Source of the DNA: Linepithema humile | Lineage: Eukaryota > Arthropoda > Insecta > Hymenoptera > Formicidae | Direction of reading: 5' to 3' | Assembly (NCBI RefSeq): GCF_040581485.1 | Contig: NC_090133.1 | Span: forward strand, 11,036,001 to 11,100,000 | Length of the DNA stretch: 64,000 nt | In this document: positions 50,501-60,904 of the stretch, one piece after another | How the letters are laid out: each line of letters begins with the position of its first letter | Position numbering within the stretch: the first letter of the stretch is position 1 | The notes under the pieces: model-generated | Told to the model about the DNA's origin: nothing | Databases searched by the model: none | What the model saw: only the letters and a program-made list of their open reading frames with translations | Made by a program: the position numbers and the translations under genes

Positions 50501-53500
50501 TAAAACTGATAATTTTAGAGAAAATTGACGTTAAAGATTAAAAACTTTGGTAAACAGGTAGGCCTTAGCTTGCATGCGCATGCCGTTCAAGAATGTAGCG
50601 GCGTGTGTGCGTATACAATTTATGTATATTTATTAAATCTTTGCCTTGCTAAAAATCTAATGAGTCTACAATATACTAAAAATACTAGATACTGAAAAGA
50701 TTAGCAAGACCCCAACGCAAGGTGTGTGCGCGCAGAAAGTTTATATGAATTAAATCTTCGCCTTACTAAAAGTATGATGAGTCTACTATATACTAAAAAT
50801 TTTAAATACAGGAAAGATTAGCAAGACCCTAACGCAAGGTGTGTGCGCGCAGAAAGTTTATATGAATTAAATCTTCGCCTTACTAAAAGTATGATGAGTC
50901 TACTATATACTAAAAATTTTAAATACAGGAAAGATTAGCAAGACCCTAACGCAAGGTGTGTGCGCGCAGAAAGTTTATATGAATTAAATCTTCGCCTTAC
51001 TAAAAGTATGAGTCTACAATATACTAAAAATATTAGATACTGAAAAGATTAGCAAGACCCCTACGCAAGGTGAAGAGCATATTGTGTTTGAAAGTTATTT
51101 TAAACTTCTATAATAGTGACTAGCCATGTAATAGGCGGGGGGAGGGGCAGAGCCCCTCCCCCTGCACCCCCCTCCCCGCCTGTGCCTTCTACCCCCTCGG
51201 GGGGGCTTCGCCCCCCTCTAACCCTTCTTTTTTCGTCCCCCTAAACCCCCCCTACCTGTTTACCAAAGTTTTTAATCTTTAACGTCAATTTTCTCGAAAT
51301 TTATCAGTTTTACACAAAAAATGCATAGGACATAAATGATGTATTTTTACAAAAACTACAACTTTTATTTGAAACATTTTTTTGTTACATCAATATTTCT
51401 CGAAATAATCTCAAAAAAGTGATATTTTTTCACTTCTTCTGACCTTGATTTGACCTTGAAAATGACCTAGTCAGCAATTTTCATTATCATATTCGTAATC
51501 AGCGCGCCAAACTACATAAAAGAGCGGAGTTTCAAAAAAATCGGAGGGTTTCGCTAATCGGAACTCCACCCAAATTAAATAACAATAAAACAGAAATAAA
51601 AGAAAATATAAAAACAATATTTTATAAAACGATAATATTGCAAAATGAGAAATGTGAAACGAAGCTGCACGGTAACACACAGACTTTCCGTTGCACATGA
51701 CTATGAGCATAGCGTATTTATCTCAATTTTTACCGAGATGCTCGCTGTTTACTTGTTTTGCTAGGACAGTGCTCGGAATTTGTTGAACAGCCGATTTCCG
51801 CGGTATATCCCTTTTTTTGTCTCCATACCGCGCTTGCTGCAGCTGCTAGGGTCAACGCCGCCGAGCGTTAGGAGCGGCACTATTTAATTATGAGTGGATT
51901 CTTCTCCCTATTTATTAAAATTTTAAAAAATTTATTAAAATTTATTAAAAATAAATTTATTATTAAATTTATTAAGTGAAAATATTTCAATAGATTTCCA
52001 TGTCATCCATGAGGTACTAATGCTGATGCGTTTTTTTAAAAGTGGTTTTTCCAGTAGTTCCGCTCCACTGAAGATAAAAATGTGTCAGCATTAGTATCTC
52101 ATGGATGATGTGGAAATCTATTAAAATATATTCACTTAATAAATTTAATAATAAATTTATTTTTAATAAATTTTAATAAATTTTTTAAAATTTTAATAAA
52201 TAGGGAGAAGAATCCACTCATAATTAAATAGTGCCGCTCCTAACGCTCGGCGGCGTTGATCCTAGCGGCTGCAGCGAGCGCAGTGTGGAGAAGAAAGAAG
52301 GCGTATACCGCGGAAATCGCAGAAATGTTCAACAAATTCCGAGAACTGTGCTAGGAGATTGTTTTATAAAACTATAATCTCTCTCAGGACTGTCGATGAT
52401 ATATATATACTGTGAGTCACAAAATTATTTGCTCAGTCGAGAATGCAACAAAGATGAATGAAATAATGAGACAACAAAGGACTTTTTGAAATTTTTTAAT
52501 TTGGAAATACATAATTTACAGTTCAATATAACAGAATTGTAAAAAAATTTGGAACATTGTAATTTATAATTACAGGAAAACAGGTTATAACAATTCTTTA
52601 CACGTTTCCACGTCACAAAATTGTTCGCTTATATTGTAGAAATTATTATTTTAATAAAATTAATACTTAGTGGGATATCCTTTTTGTTTTATAGCTTCGG
52701 CAAGTCTTTTTGGCATCGATCCTATTATTTTTTTCAAATAATCGCTGTCTATTTTTTGTTATTCCTTTTGTAATCTATTTTGCAACTCAGTTTTGCTTGT
52801 AATAGAATGTTTGCGAATTTTTTCCGTAGTACTCTTTGAACTGTTTCGTGGGAAACTTCTTTTTCAGAGAAATTTTGAAGAAGTGAGTTTATTCGGGGAG
52901 CACTTATCTTCGGATTTTCTTTAACTTTCCTAACTACAAACGCTCTTCTGAGGAATTTAATAATTTTTTTCTACCACGGCCTGTTTTATTTTCTATTCGT
53001 CCTTCTTCTTCGTATCGTTTAATAACGTATCGCGCCGACAAATGACTTTTACAAACAATACTTCCAATTTCTCTTAAAGATTTACTGTTTTCTCAATAAA
53101 AAATAATTAATTTCCTAACTTCAAGATTTGTTTCTTTGCTTTTTTTGCCCATGATAATGAATTATTGAAACGAGAAGTTAAAAATTGAAATCGATGCTTA
53201 CTGAATGCTTTTCTATGTTATACTGACTATCTTAAGCAACAATCAGAAATAAATACCCATCGAAGTTAGTAGACTGCATTTGTTTTAGTCAATTCATAGC
53301 GTGAGCGAATAATTTTGTGACGTGAAATCGTGTAAAGAATTGTTATGACCTGCTTTTCTGTAATTATAAACCACAATGTTTCAAATTTTTTTTTACGATT
53401 CTGTTATATTGAACTGTAAATTATGAATTTCCAAATTAAAAAATTTCAAAAAGTCCTTTGTTATCTCATTATTTCATTCATTTTTGTTGCATATTTTTAT

Positions 53501-56360
53501 TTATTAATCTTTTATAAATAACATTTTTAAAATAATTTTTGACAATATCTGATTTATAAAGGATTGGTAAATACACAATTTTTAAAAAGAGCAATTTTTA
53601 GGGTAGTCATATTTTAAAAAATAAACAAGTATTCGATCCGACCAATATAGTTTCAAGTTTTATGACACGGTTTTTTTCAATTGATATACAATATTTGTTT
53701 TAGAAAAAATTAAAGTCTTCCAGAACAAGCACACAAAATTTTGTGTATGTGTAGTGTTAAGAATATAGAATTAGATTTAAACTTAATTGTTAAATGAAAC
53801 TTTGTGCGGTGCACACTTGCTTGCGGCGGTTCATGACTATAGTCCTCTCAAATTATAAATAAAAAGATTATTTTTACTGTCTAGCTTGCATTCGTGTTTA
53901 ATATGTATTTTTACATCTATTATAGTTTACGTGTAAACGCCCAACCCTGGCTTTTAATATTCAAAATAAGTTATTGGTCATTACTGTATGAAATATCTAT
54001 AAGAGTTTATCATCTTTTTAAATATTGACAAAAATGCAATACTTTATTTACACACGCTCAAGCACACACACACACACACACACACAAAATTATAGAAGTA
54101 ATTTATTAAAATAATTTAAATGTACATTTTCAAATTGCACAGGTTATTGAAAATAACTCATCTTTTGCTAAATAAACTGTAAATGCAAAAATAAATGCTA
54201 CAATACATGTATTTACAATACGTGTGTATTTATAATTCAAATCTGATTGATATACATAATCATGTTTTACAAGTATGCATTACCGACACTTTGTAGATAT
54301 AGCACATATCGGAACCAAAAAGTCGTGGACATAGCACGGAAGAAACCCAAAAGATCGTGGACATTACCTACGGGATTCGTGGACATTGGCTACGTAGTTC
54401 AATGTGCACGTTTTGTGCACATAGAGGCGCTAGTCCACAGAAACACGAAAAATGCGGGCATGTCCACTCTCAGTCTTCTCTCTGATGGTACCGCGGACAT
54501 ACGATGATTCCTAGAACGTACTACGTACCAGGTGTGTAAATATGAAACCGGAATTTATCAATAGATGGCCATAGCAGTCAATGTTGTTGCCGTCAGACGG
54601 CGCCATTACGCCATTTCCTTGTTCTCACATTTGGCAAAGATTTTACACTCTCCACAATACAAGTTTCATACAACAGTACAGTTTGTAATAGCGTTGAAAA
54701 TGTCGAATTTTGTGCCTGGAAACTGCGATTTGCGGACAGCATTGATTTTCTGTTACCATTTGAAGAAAACTGCTGCAAAATCGCATCGAATGCTTGTCGA
54801 AGCTTACGGCGAGCATGCTCTTGGTAAATCACAGTGCTTTGAGTAGTTTAAAAAATTCAAAAGTGGCAATTTTGACGTGAGAAACGAAGAACGTGGAAGA
54901 CCACCGAAAAAATTTGAAGACAGCGAATTGCAAGCATTGTTGGACGAGGATGACGCTTAAACTCAACAACAACTCGCGGATCAATTAAATGTGACACGAG
55001 AAGCCGTCTCCATACGTTTGAAAGCCATGGGAAAGATCCAGAAGATAGGAAAATGGGTTCCACATGAACTGAATGAAAGACAGCAGGAAAACCGGAAAAC
55101 CACTTGCAAAATGCTGCTCGCCAGGTACAGAAGAAAGTTATTTCTCCATCGAATTGTGACTGGCGATGAGAAGTGGATATATTTTGAGAATCCCAAGCGT
55201 AAAAGATCATGGGTAACTCATGGACGGAAGACAATGCTCTGTGTTTGGTGGGATCAGAAAGATGTGATCTATTATGAGCTGCTAAAACCTGGCGAAACCG
55301 TTAACACTGAACGCTACCGTCAACAAATGATCAATTTGAATCGAGCTTTGTGTAAAAAACGACCGGAATATCAAGACAGGCAACGCAAAGTGATTTTGCT
55401 TCATGATAATGCACCATCACACACAGCAAAACCGGTCAAGGAAACGATTGAGACGTTTGGTTGGGAAATACTTTCGCATGCGGCTTACTCACCAGACTTG
55501 GCTCCGTCCGATTACCACCTGTTTACATCGATGGGACACGCACTTGCTCAGCAGCGCTTCACTTCTTACGAAGATGTGCGAAAATGGCTAGATGGCTGGT
55601 TTAGCTCAAAAGAGCAACAATTTTTTTGGCGTGGTATCCACAAATTGCCAAACAGGTGGAAAAATATACAACTAGCAATGGGCAATACTTCGAATAAAAT
55701 ATTCTTTATCATTTTCATGCAATAAACGTGCATTTTCTAAAAAAAAATTCCGGTTTCATATTTACACACCTGGTACATCGCAGTACATTTGAGAATGTTC
55801 TGAGAATATTACAATTATACTTTTGCGATATTCTCAGATTGTTCTCAGTATCTACATGTGCTGTTAGGGATATAAATATTTATTTAAGATAAATAAATTG
55901 CTTGGAATTACGGTTTATAATACAATATAAACCGTATTACAATATCTCTATTTTATAGTACTATTTAATAAAAAACTAATAATGTGTATTTAATAAAAAA
56001 CTAATAATCTGAATTTCTGTACTCGTTTCTTTCTATGCTTTTATGCAAAATATTTCCTAGTATAATATGCTCATCCAAAAATTTTATAATATTAATCAAT
56101 AATCAAATTATTTCATTATTTTACTTCGTTATATTTTTACCAGAGATACAAAATCCTCTTGAAAGTTTGCCAAAGAGTTATCAATTTCGTTGAAAGATTC
56201 TATGGAAGTAATTGGAAGAAGCCGACTGAATTTATTTATGCTTATATTGTCATTTGTTGTCAATAAAACATCTATTCCTCCTTTAATTTCTTGCTGATTT
56301 TTTCTTATTATGGCCATTTCAAATTTCACTTTTTTGATCATTGTAAAGATCTTAGGATTC
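42029..56360 (-). CDS. DUF4806 gene 2, three exons seen, huge element-filled intron, 5' end incomplete
   Basis: Exons: 56141-56360, 42645-42804, 42029-42240 (TAA 42029-42031), phases 0 and 1 matching. Translated order: VKFEMAIIRKNQQEI and LPITSIESFNEIDNS, then IKYLNLASGETLNQLVPS and ISIQFSGCGKKKKWDFSATK, then FKKILKFLAESGDREGG. This is the DUF4806 pattern: short coiled segment, LP-T-EE-F motif, GG/E-T loop, K-K-W-F core, then the DR-GGR tail. Function of the family is unknown. The intron 42805-56140 holds P-like copy B and a mariner. A possible further 5' exon lies at 59392-59547, but its phase does not join directly to 56360, so an exon between them or a frame break must be assumed. The gene resembles the + strand gene at 6.9-11.3 kb only in domain layout. 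Confidence 0.65.
42834..42846. repeat. 13-bp end CCCTAACAGCACA (left)
   Basis: Exactly inverted at 55857-55869 (TGTGCTGTTAGGG), both in the same intron of DUF4806 gene 2. The two may be the ends of one older element into which P-like copy B and the mariner inserted. Confidence 0.5.
42847..43744. other. Intron sequence left of P-like copy B
   Basis: Includes a direct repeat of CGTATAATCTCAGGTTTGAC (about 42960 and 43021) and a GC-richer patch (43030-43160); no gene recognised. Confidence 0.4.
44259..44792. mobile_element. 534-bp element with CCCACACAGCAC ends and TCA duplication
   Basis: Copy A supplies the empty site: TATTTCATACAG there corresponds here to TTTCA, the insert, then TCATACAG. 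Ends are CCCACACAGCACA and TGTGCTGTATGGG. The interior repeats TTCAACATTGAA, AATGTTGAA and CAACGTTG words around a long (TA)n tract (about 44473-44519). Noncoding; three-base target duplication. Confidence 0.7.
45107..45425. repeat. Palindromic SINE with collapsed tRNA head, copy B
   Basis: Same family as 40993-41603. The centre has shrunk to AGCCGGGAAGCCTTCCCGGCT, removing most of the tRNA-like part. Confidence 0.65.
45482..45795 (+). repeat. Single-arm SINE inserted in the transposase, with inverted-copy junction
   Basis: Absent from copy A. From 45509 it reads GGCAAGCGGAAGACCCGGG, B box GGTTCAATTCC and the SINE body to TTCTATTATATTT. It follows a 36-bp palindrome (45475-45510) in which the flank CCATCGTAATACAAAT is repeated in inverse. 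It interrupts the transposase 3' part. Confidence 0.7.
45800..50151 (-). pseudogene. P-element-type THAP transposase, copy B (broken)
   Basis: Exon 1 at 50025-50151 (METIYDKC..., THAP start), exon 2 from 47126. As in copy A one T is missing after the THAP His, and the leucine-zipper region is frame-shifted. The RNase H-like part (45915-46427 and upstream) has ALKWDEMYIK and TCDQGPSNQSAYA but then TAA where copy A has CAA (after AYA), and a SINE lies in the following sequence. Doubly inactive. Confidence 0.8.
47242..48731. mobile_element. Palindromic MITE in the THAP intron, copy B
   Basis: Counterpart of 14648-16141, with the same inverted arms and the same match to the 4.4 kb fold-back core. 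Confidence 0.7.
50252..51565. mobile_element. Palindromic MITE with expanded tandem centre, copy B
   Basis: Counterpart of 17662-18733 with ends AGTTCCGATTAGCGGAACC. The centre has about four 117-bp units instead of two (starts at 50747, 50864, 50981) and a GC-rich block at 51135-51260. Confidence 0.75.
51744..52355. repeat. Palindrome with GC-rich arms, copy B
   Basis: Counterpart of 18905-19525; the centre is near 52050. Confidence 0.65.
52411..53492 (-). mobile_element. Internally deleted Tc1-like element, copy B
   Basis: Same deletion and same in-frame stop as at 19576-20656, so inactivated before the P-like element was copied. Confidence 0.7.
54528..55773 (+). mobile_element. mariner element, 1,246 bp
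   Basis: Ends CCAGGTGTGTAAATATGAAA and TTTCATATTTACACACCTGG are perfect inverted repeats with TA on each side (54526-54527, 55774-55775). Size is normal for mariner. It lies 44 bp from the right end of P-like copy B. Confidence 0.95.
54700..55725 (+). pseudogene. mariner transposase (SETMAR-like) with two stops
   Basis: ATG at 54700 (MSNFVPGNCDLRTALIF) to TAA at 55723-55725, 342 codons, nearly full length for mariner (about 345). Two in-frame stops: TAG at 54844-54846, where a Trp is expected, and TAA at 54958-54960, where a Gln is expected. N-terminal helix-turn-helix, then catalytic TGDEKWIYF, LLHDNAPSHTA and YSPDLAPSDYHLF, giving the mariner DD34D triad. Cut-and-paste transposase, now inactive. 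Confidence 0.93.
55776..56140. other. Intron flank right of the mariner
   Basis: 55790-55869 repeats TTCTGAGAAT / ATTCTCAG words and ends TGTGCTGTTAGGG (55857-55869), the inverse of 42834-42846. The rest is AT-rich. Confidence 0.5.
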
Positions 56361-56529
56361 CTGTAGAAAAAAGATATAAAAATTGTAATGCTTATATTAA
56401 CAAAAACGAGATAAAAAGTATTTCTTTTTAATTAGAATATAAGGCTTTGGTGATTGTTAAATCAAATAAAATCAATAAGAAGTGTAAAGAGCCACAATGC
56501 TAGATCTCCGTGCGAAGGTTATGATATAT

Positions 56530-58143
56530 TCGTTAAAAATGTTTACAAACGTTTCGACCTGCCATCGGGTCTTCTTCAATGTACAAAATAAGTAATATAA
56601 AGATCCGCTCGCAAAGATTAAATAATTAAAAGATGTGGAAGACGTATTTGCTATCTTTTATCGTCCATATTGTTGTTTGTTAAAAAATTAGATAGGACAA
56701 TAGATGCAAAGAATACAATAATAGTTAAAATAATTAAAATAAAAAGAAGGTAAAATAAAGAAAAGCGATAAACGTACTTGTATTAATACATGATGGAGAA
56801 GCGCTCGCCTAAGTAGAAGGAACGAGGTGGAAAAGTTAAGACCATATGTCTTTCCATGTTGAACTTGAATAACTTAGTGATCATAAATTGTTAGAGAAAT
56901 TCAGAAATTCCGATTGATGGTAGGAAGGGAGAGGGGGGGGGGGAAAGGAGGAAGAGTCAGTAGGAAAGGAGAAAGATGGGGGTAAAAAGGGAATTGGTAG
57001 AGGAAAAAAGGAGGGGAAAGAAATTTATAGAGGAGGAAATAAATTAATAATCGGGAGATAGCCATCAGGTAAATGATCCGTGTCGTTTTGATTGTTAAGC
57101 CCTGCATTTTGTCTTTTAATAAAGACCATTTCAGAAATGAGTCTTTTCGGATAAGAGGATTCACCGTCTAATATCCTAACATTATTCCAATCAAAATCAT
57201 GGGAAGAATCAATTCTGTGTTTAGAAATGACAGAAGGAGAACAGCTCTTCTTATTAATGTCGTTTTTATGTTCTTTCATTCTGGTGTTAAGTTGTCTTTT
57301 CGTCTGTCCAACGTAAGTCATATTGCAATCACGACACGGAATCAAATATACAACTTGGCCATGTAAAAGTTTATCTAACTTATCTTTCTCTGTTTTGATA
57401 AAACATTTTAAATTGTTCGTGATTGAACATGCTAATTGAAAGTTGAAAGTTCTAGCTATGGAATTAAAATCTTTATATATAGAAGAGATGTAGGGAATGG
57501 TTAAAAAAGTTTTAGAGTCATTCTTGTCACCGTCATTATTAGAATTAGTTGCTATTAAAATATTGTCAATTTTTTTGTTATAAATTAAAAACTTAAGTCT
57601 CTGGTGAATAGTTGAATAAATAAAATTTAAAGGATAACAGTTGTTTAATAAGATGTTAATTACAGATGTGAAATTCTTATTGTGGAATTTTGGGTGGGAA
57701 AGTAAAAAGATCCTATCCGTTAAGCTTATGATAGTCCCCTTCTTGTGTGAAATGGGATGGTATAATAATTCAAATATCTACCAGACGACGTAGGTTTTTG
57801 ATACCAGTCAAACATAATTCTATTCCATTATCTTCCAAAATTAAAGACACATCAAGAAAGTTAATGCGATTGTTTATACAAAAATCAACTGTAAAATTTA
57901 ATCTGTTATGGTAAGAATTAAAAATGTCAGTAATTAAATTTATCGAATTGGTAGGAGCAGCCAAAATTATGTCATCAACAAATCTATAATAAAAAGGCAG
58001 TTTGAAAGGCAACCTGTCAATAGCACTAGCTTCTAGGTCCTGAAGTACAAGATCGGCAATTAATGGGGATAAGGGAGAGCCCATAGGAGTACTAAAAGTT
58101 TGTTTATAAATTTTGTTGTTGAAACTAAAAAATGTAGAACTCA

Positions 58144-58208
<65 letters not shown>

Positions 58209-59340
58209 GTATCCCCCTAATAAATTCGTCGAGAGGGATGGAGATGTTTAAAGAAATTAAATCCCATCTTTTAGTAATGCTTTTAATAGCTAATTCTATG
58301 GGGATATTAGTAAACATGGATACTACATCTAACGATATTATTACGAATTCATCTTTAATCTCAAAACTATTAAGTTTCTTTACGAAATGGAAACTATTTT
58401 CGATATGACTAGCAGAAGGAGGTAAACTATTATAAATGATTTTATGGAAAAAAAGCGAAACTGCGTATAATGGACTATTGATGGAAGAAAAAAACTATTA
58501 ATCTAAGAGGGCAACTAGGTTTGTGAATTTTTAGAAGCCCATAGGCTTTAGGAAGGATACCATCACTCGTAAAACAGATTAAATGTTTATAAATATTGTC
58601 TTCAATAAAGTCATTTCTTTTCCACCTAGTTAGTAATTCGCGTAAATTGCGAGTTAACGTTTTACATGGATCTTTTTTGTGCAGAGGTAAGTGTCAGAAT
58701 CAGATAACATCAGTTCTAAATCATAGATGTATTTTTTCTTATCCATAGCTACAGTGGTGTTTTCTTTATCTGCCCGGGTAATAATGACATCCGAATTTTG
58801 TTTCAAGAATTGCTTGGTGGATGACCACCATGAGATTAATCTTTTTTCATTAAAATCATGAGTAAGCTCACTCTTGTAAAATTTCGATTACAGGAATGCA
58901 TTTGTTTCTGATGGAAGAAGAAGTCTCGTCATCAAATTCATATAACTTTTTTTCAATGCTCTTGATAAGATGTATAGAAGATTTATCTTTGCTGGCGTTC
59001 ATAATGGGCATCCCAAATTTGTCTTCTAGCTGTAGAAGGAGTTTTACTTCCTTGGGGAATTCTAACATAGTTAGATTAACAAACCAATTTTCTTTAATAT
59101 TTTCAATATGAGAAGCCTCTTGAAAGGATTCACATATAATATCGACCTGGATGTTGTTGTTATTAGAGGTGTTGCAGAGGCCAAGTTCATAAGCAGATTG
59201 GTTATTAAGAACACCGTCACGATTCGGATTGTAAAAATATCTAATAGGTTGTATATTAGCTTTGATTGTTAAATTCCTTTTATGTTGTAACCATTGTATT
59301 TTTTTATCTATTCTTACACACTCTCTGCACCATAATAGAT
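56530..59340 (-). mobile_element. Penelope-like retroelement (RT plus GIY-YIG), decayed
   Basis: On -, upstream frames (59068-58868, GMPIMNASKDKSS) precede a reverse transcriptase at about 58200-57770 (YKQTFSTPMGSPLSPLIAD, FYYRFVDDIILAAP) and a GIY-YIG endonuclease at 57345-57025 (IPCRDCNMTYVGQTKRQLN, RMKEH). RT followed by GIY-YIG defines Penelope-like elements. The frame is broken several times and a (TA)n tract interrupts the RT. Near its 3' end (56547-56580, read on -) is GAAGAAGACCCGATGGCAGG then TCGAAACG, resembling the hammerhead-like motif of these elements. It sits in the 5' intron region of DUF4806 gene 2. Confidence 0.8.
58147..58205. repeat. (TA)n microsatellite inside the Penelope RT
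   Basis: About 59 bases of pure TA between coding segments of the RT. Confidence 0.95.
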
Positions 59341-59391
59341 GATATTTTTTTTTGTATAAAAATAGATATGTAAGCAGCTATAGAATCTTAC

Positions 59392-59547
59392 CCTCTTTAA
59401 TTTCTTTGAAATTTTTTGGCTGTGTAATTGTGATTTCTTCAGTTCTTTCAGCGATTTCTGCCCTTTCATTGTTATGTACAATAGAACTGTTTGTAATGTG
59501 ACAATTTATTAGTACATTTTCCTGACATACAACTGTTTGTGTACAAT
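59392..59547 (-). CDS. Possible upstream exon of DUF4806 gene 2
   Basis: Open frame after ATTAAAG and before GGTAAGATT: CTQTVVCQENVLINCH, NNERAEIAERTEEIT, ending FKEIKE in phase 1. No domain. Composition and position fit the linker exons of DUF4806 genes, but it does not splice in phase directly to 56360. Confidence 0.3.
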
Positions 59548-59802
59548 CTTTAATGAGAAAATGTATCAGATTTTAGAAACTTTTAAAAAAATAGTTTTGA
59601 ATAATATGTTGAATAATTTTTTATGTGACATAAAAATTAAAGAAAAAAAGTTTTAAAAATAGCTATTTTACATTATACTATTTTACACACACATTATTTA
59701 ACTTAACAAATATACTGAATTATTAATAATTATATAATATATAAAATATATTATAAAATGTAATGTTATTAAATATTACATATAAAGTACTTAAATTATA
59801 TA

Positions 59803-60050
59803 CAGGGTCATCGAAAAGTATCGGACCCCCCTAATATCTTCAGTTAGAATGCATTTTAGAGAAAATGTCCAATAGCAAAGTTGTATGGTTTCAAGCGGGG
59901 AGTAAGATGATGACCTTGACTTTGACCTTGACCATGTCCTTCAAGGTCATTTCAAGATCAACCTCATTTTTATAAATGGAACCCCCACATTTTATTGCAT
60001 ATTCTTATACCTTATCTCGAGAGCTTTCCAAAACACTAAGTTAACAATTT
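59803..60050. repeat. Single arm of a mariner-type MITE
   Basis: Begins TACAGGGTCATCGAAAAG and includes the runs of GACCTTGAC seen in the other MITE arms, then breaks off at CACTAAGTTAAC. A 33-bp tandem pair (GGCGTGTG...CCGGCCAGTTAAGGC) follows at 60056-60115. Confidence 0.5.
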
Positions 60051-60271
60051 GTTAAGTGGCGTGTGATTCCGGCCAGTTAAGGCAAAAGTGGCGTGTGGGT
60101 CCGGCCAGTTAAGGCGAATTTCATTCCAATTGGTCAGCTTGGGCAAAATATTCAATTGTACCAAACAATTCACAACAAATGGCCGGACTAGAATCGTCAT
60201 GAGACGATTAATATAATATTCCGCCGACATTGCGCAAGGAATCCTGTATGTTATGCTCATAAATAATAATG

Positions 60272-60730
60272 CTAAAAGCATAGCAAATGTGTAATAAAGA
60301 TGATTAAAATACCTTCACAAAAATAGATACGATGTTCATGATCTCTTGGAAGAAGCTGTTGCGCTCGTTGAAAGTGATACGGTCGTAATTCGTTTCGACG
60401 TAGTGTACAATACACCGCGGATTGAGATAAATCGAGTGCACGAGCTGCGCGGCGCACGCTATTGCTAGGATTTTCCTCAAACGCACGCAAAATTCTCTTT
60501 TCATCATTTACATTTAAATGCCCTGGTGCACCACAGTTTCGAAAATTTGGCAAGAGAGATCCTGTCTCCCTCGCACGTACTAGCACACATCTATTGATAA
60601 TGTTTCTTGAAGGATATCTTTCGCGTCCCGGAAATCGCTCCGCGAAATTTCGTGCTGCCGCACGGATATTTTCTCCAGCCATCCCGAACCCACAATCATT
60701 TGAAAGTAGTCCTCGCTAGTAAACTCCATA
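60272..60730 (-). pseudogene. HTH (DUF4817-type) transposase N-terminus
   Basis: From 60682: ENIRAAARNFAERFPGRERY, ETGSLLPNFRNCGAPGH and SNSVRRAARALDLSQSAVY, a two-part helix-turn-helix as in DUF4817 transposases of ants. An upstream start (MEFTSEDYFQMIVGSG) is one frame off, so the gene is frame-shifted. The DDE part is absent on this strand. Confidence 0.65.
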
Positions 60731-60904
60731 ATTGATAAAGACACGTTTTACAGACACAACCTTCAATCTCTCGCAAGAAAAGAAGATGATCGTAATTAAC
60801 ATAAGAAAGCTCATAACAATAGCATACAACGCTTTACTTTTTTAAAACAAAAACATTGCACTCCTTAGTGCACCAGGGGCGTAAAAATCGAGACAAGTAA
60901 TCAA

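Larger units (their letters stand above)
43745..54484 (-). mobile_element. P-like (THAP transposase) element, copy B, 10.7 kb
   Basis: Same ends as copy A (CAGAGAGAAG...CTTCTCTCTG), flanked by ATGGTAC (43738-43744 and 54485-54491). Inverted repeats lie at about 43745-44985 (enlarged by an insertion) and 53802-54484. It shares all nested elements of copy A and additionally has a 534-bp insertion (44259-44792), a complete SINE hairpin (45107-45425), a second SINE (45482-45795) and extra 117-bp tandem units (50635-51060). It lies in an intron of DUF4806 gene 2 on the same strand. Confidence 0.85.

Noticed and set aside
50635..51060. CRISPR-like array
   Set aside because: Units of 117 bp with no spacer/repeat alternation, inside a eukaryotic MITE; an ordinary tandem repeat.
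54565..54699. Extended N-terminus of the mariner transposase
   Set aside because: The mariner family start (MSNFVPG) is at 54700; the upstream codons fall in the terminal region.
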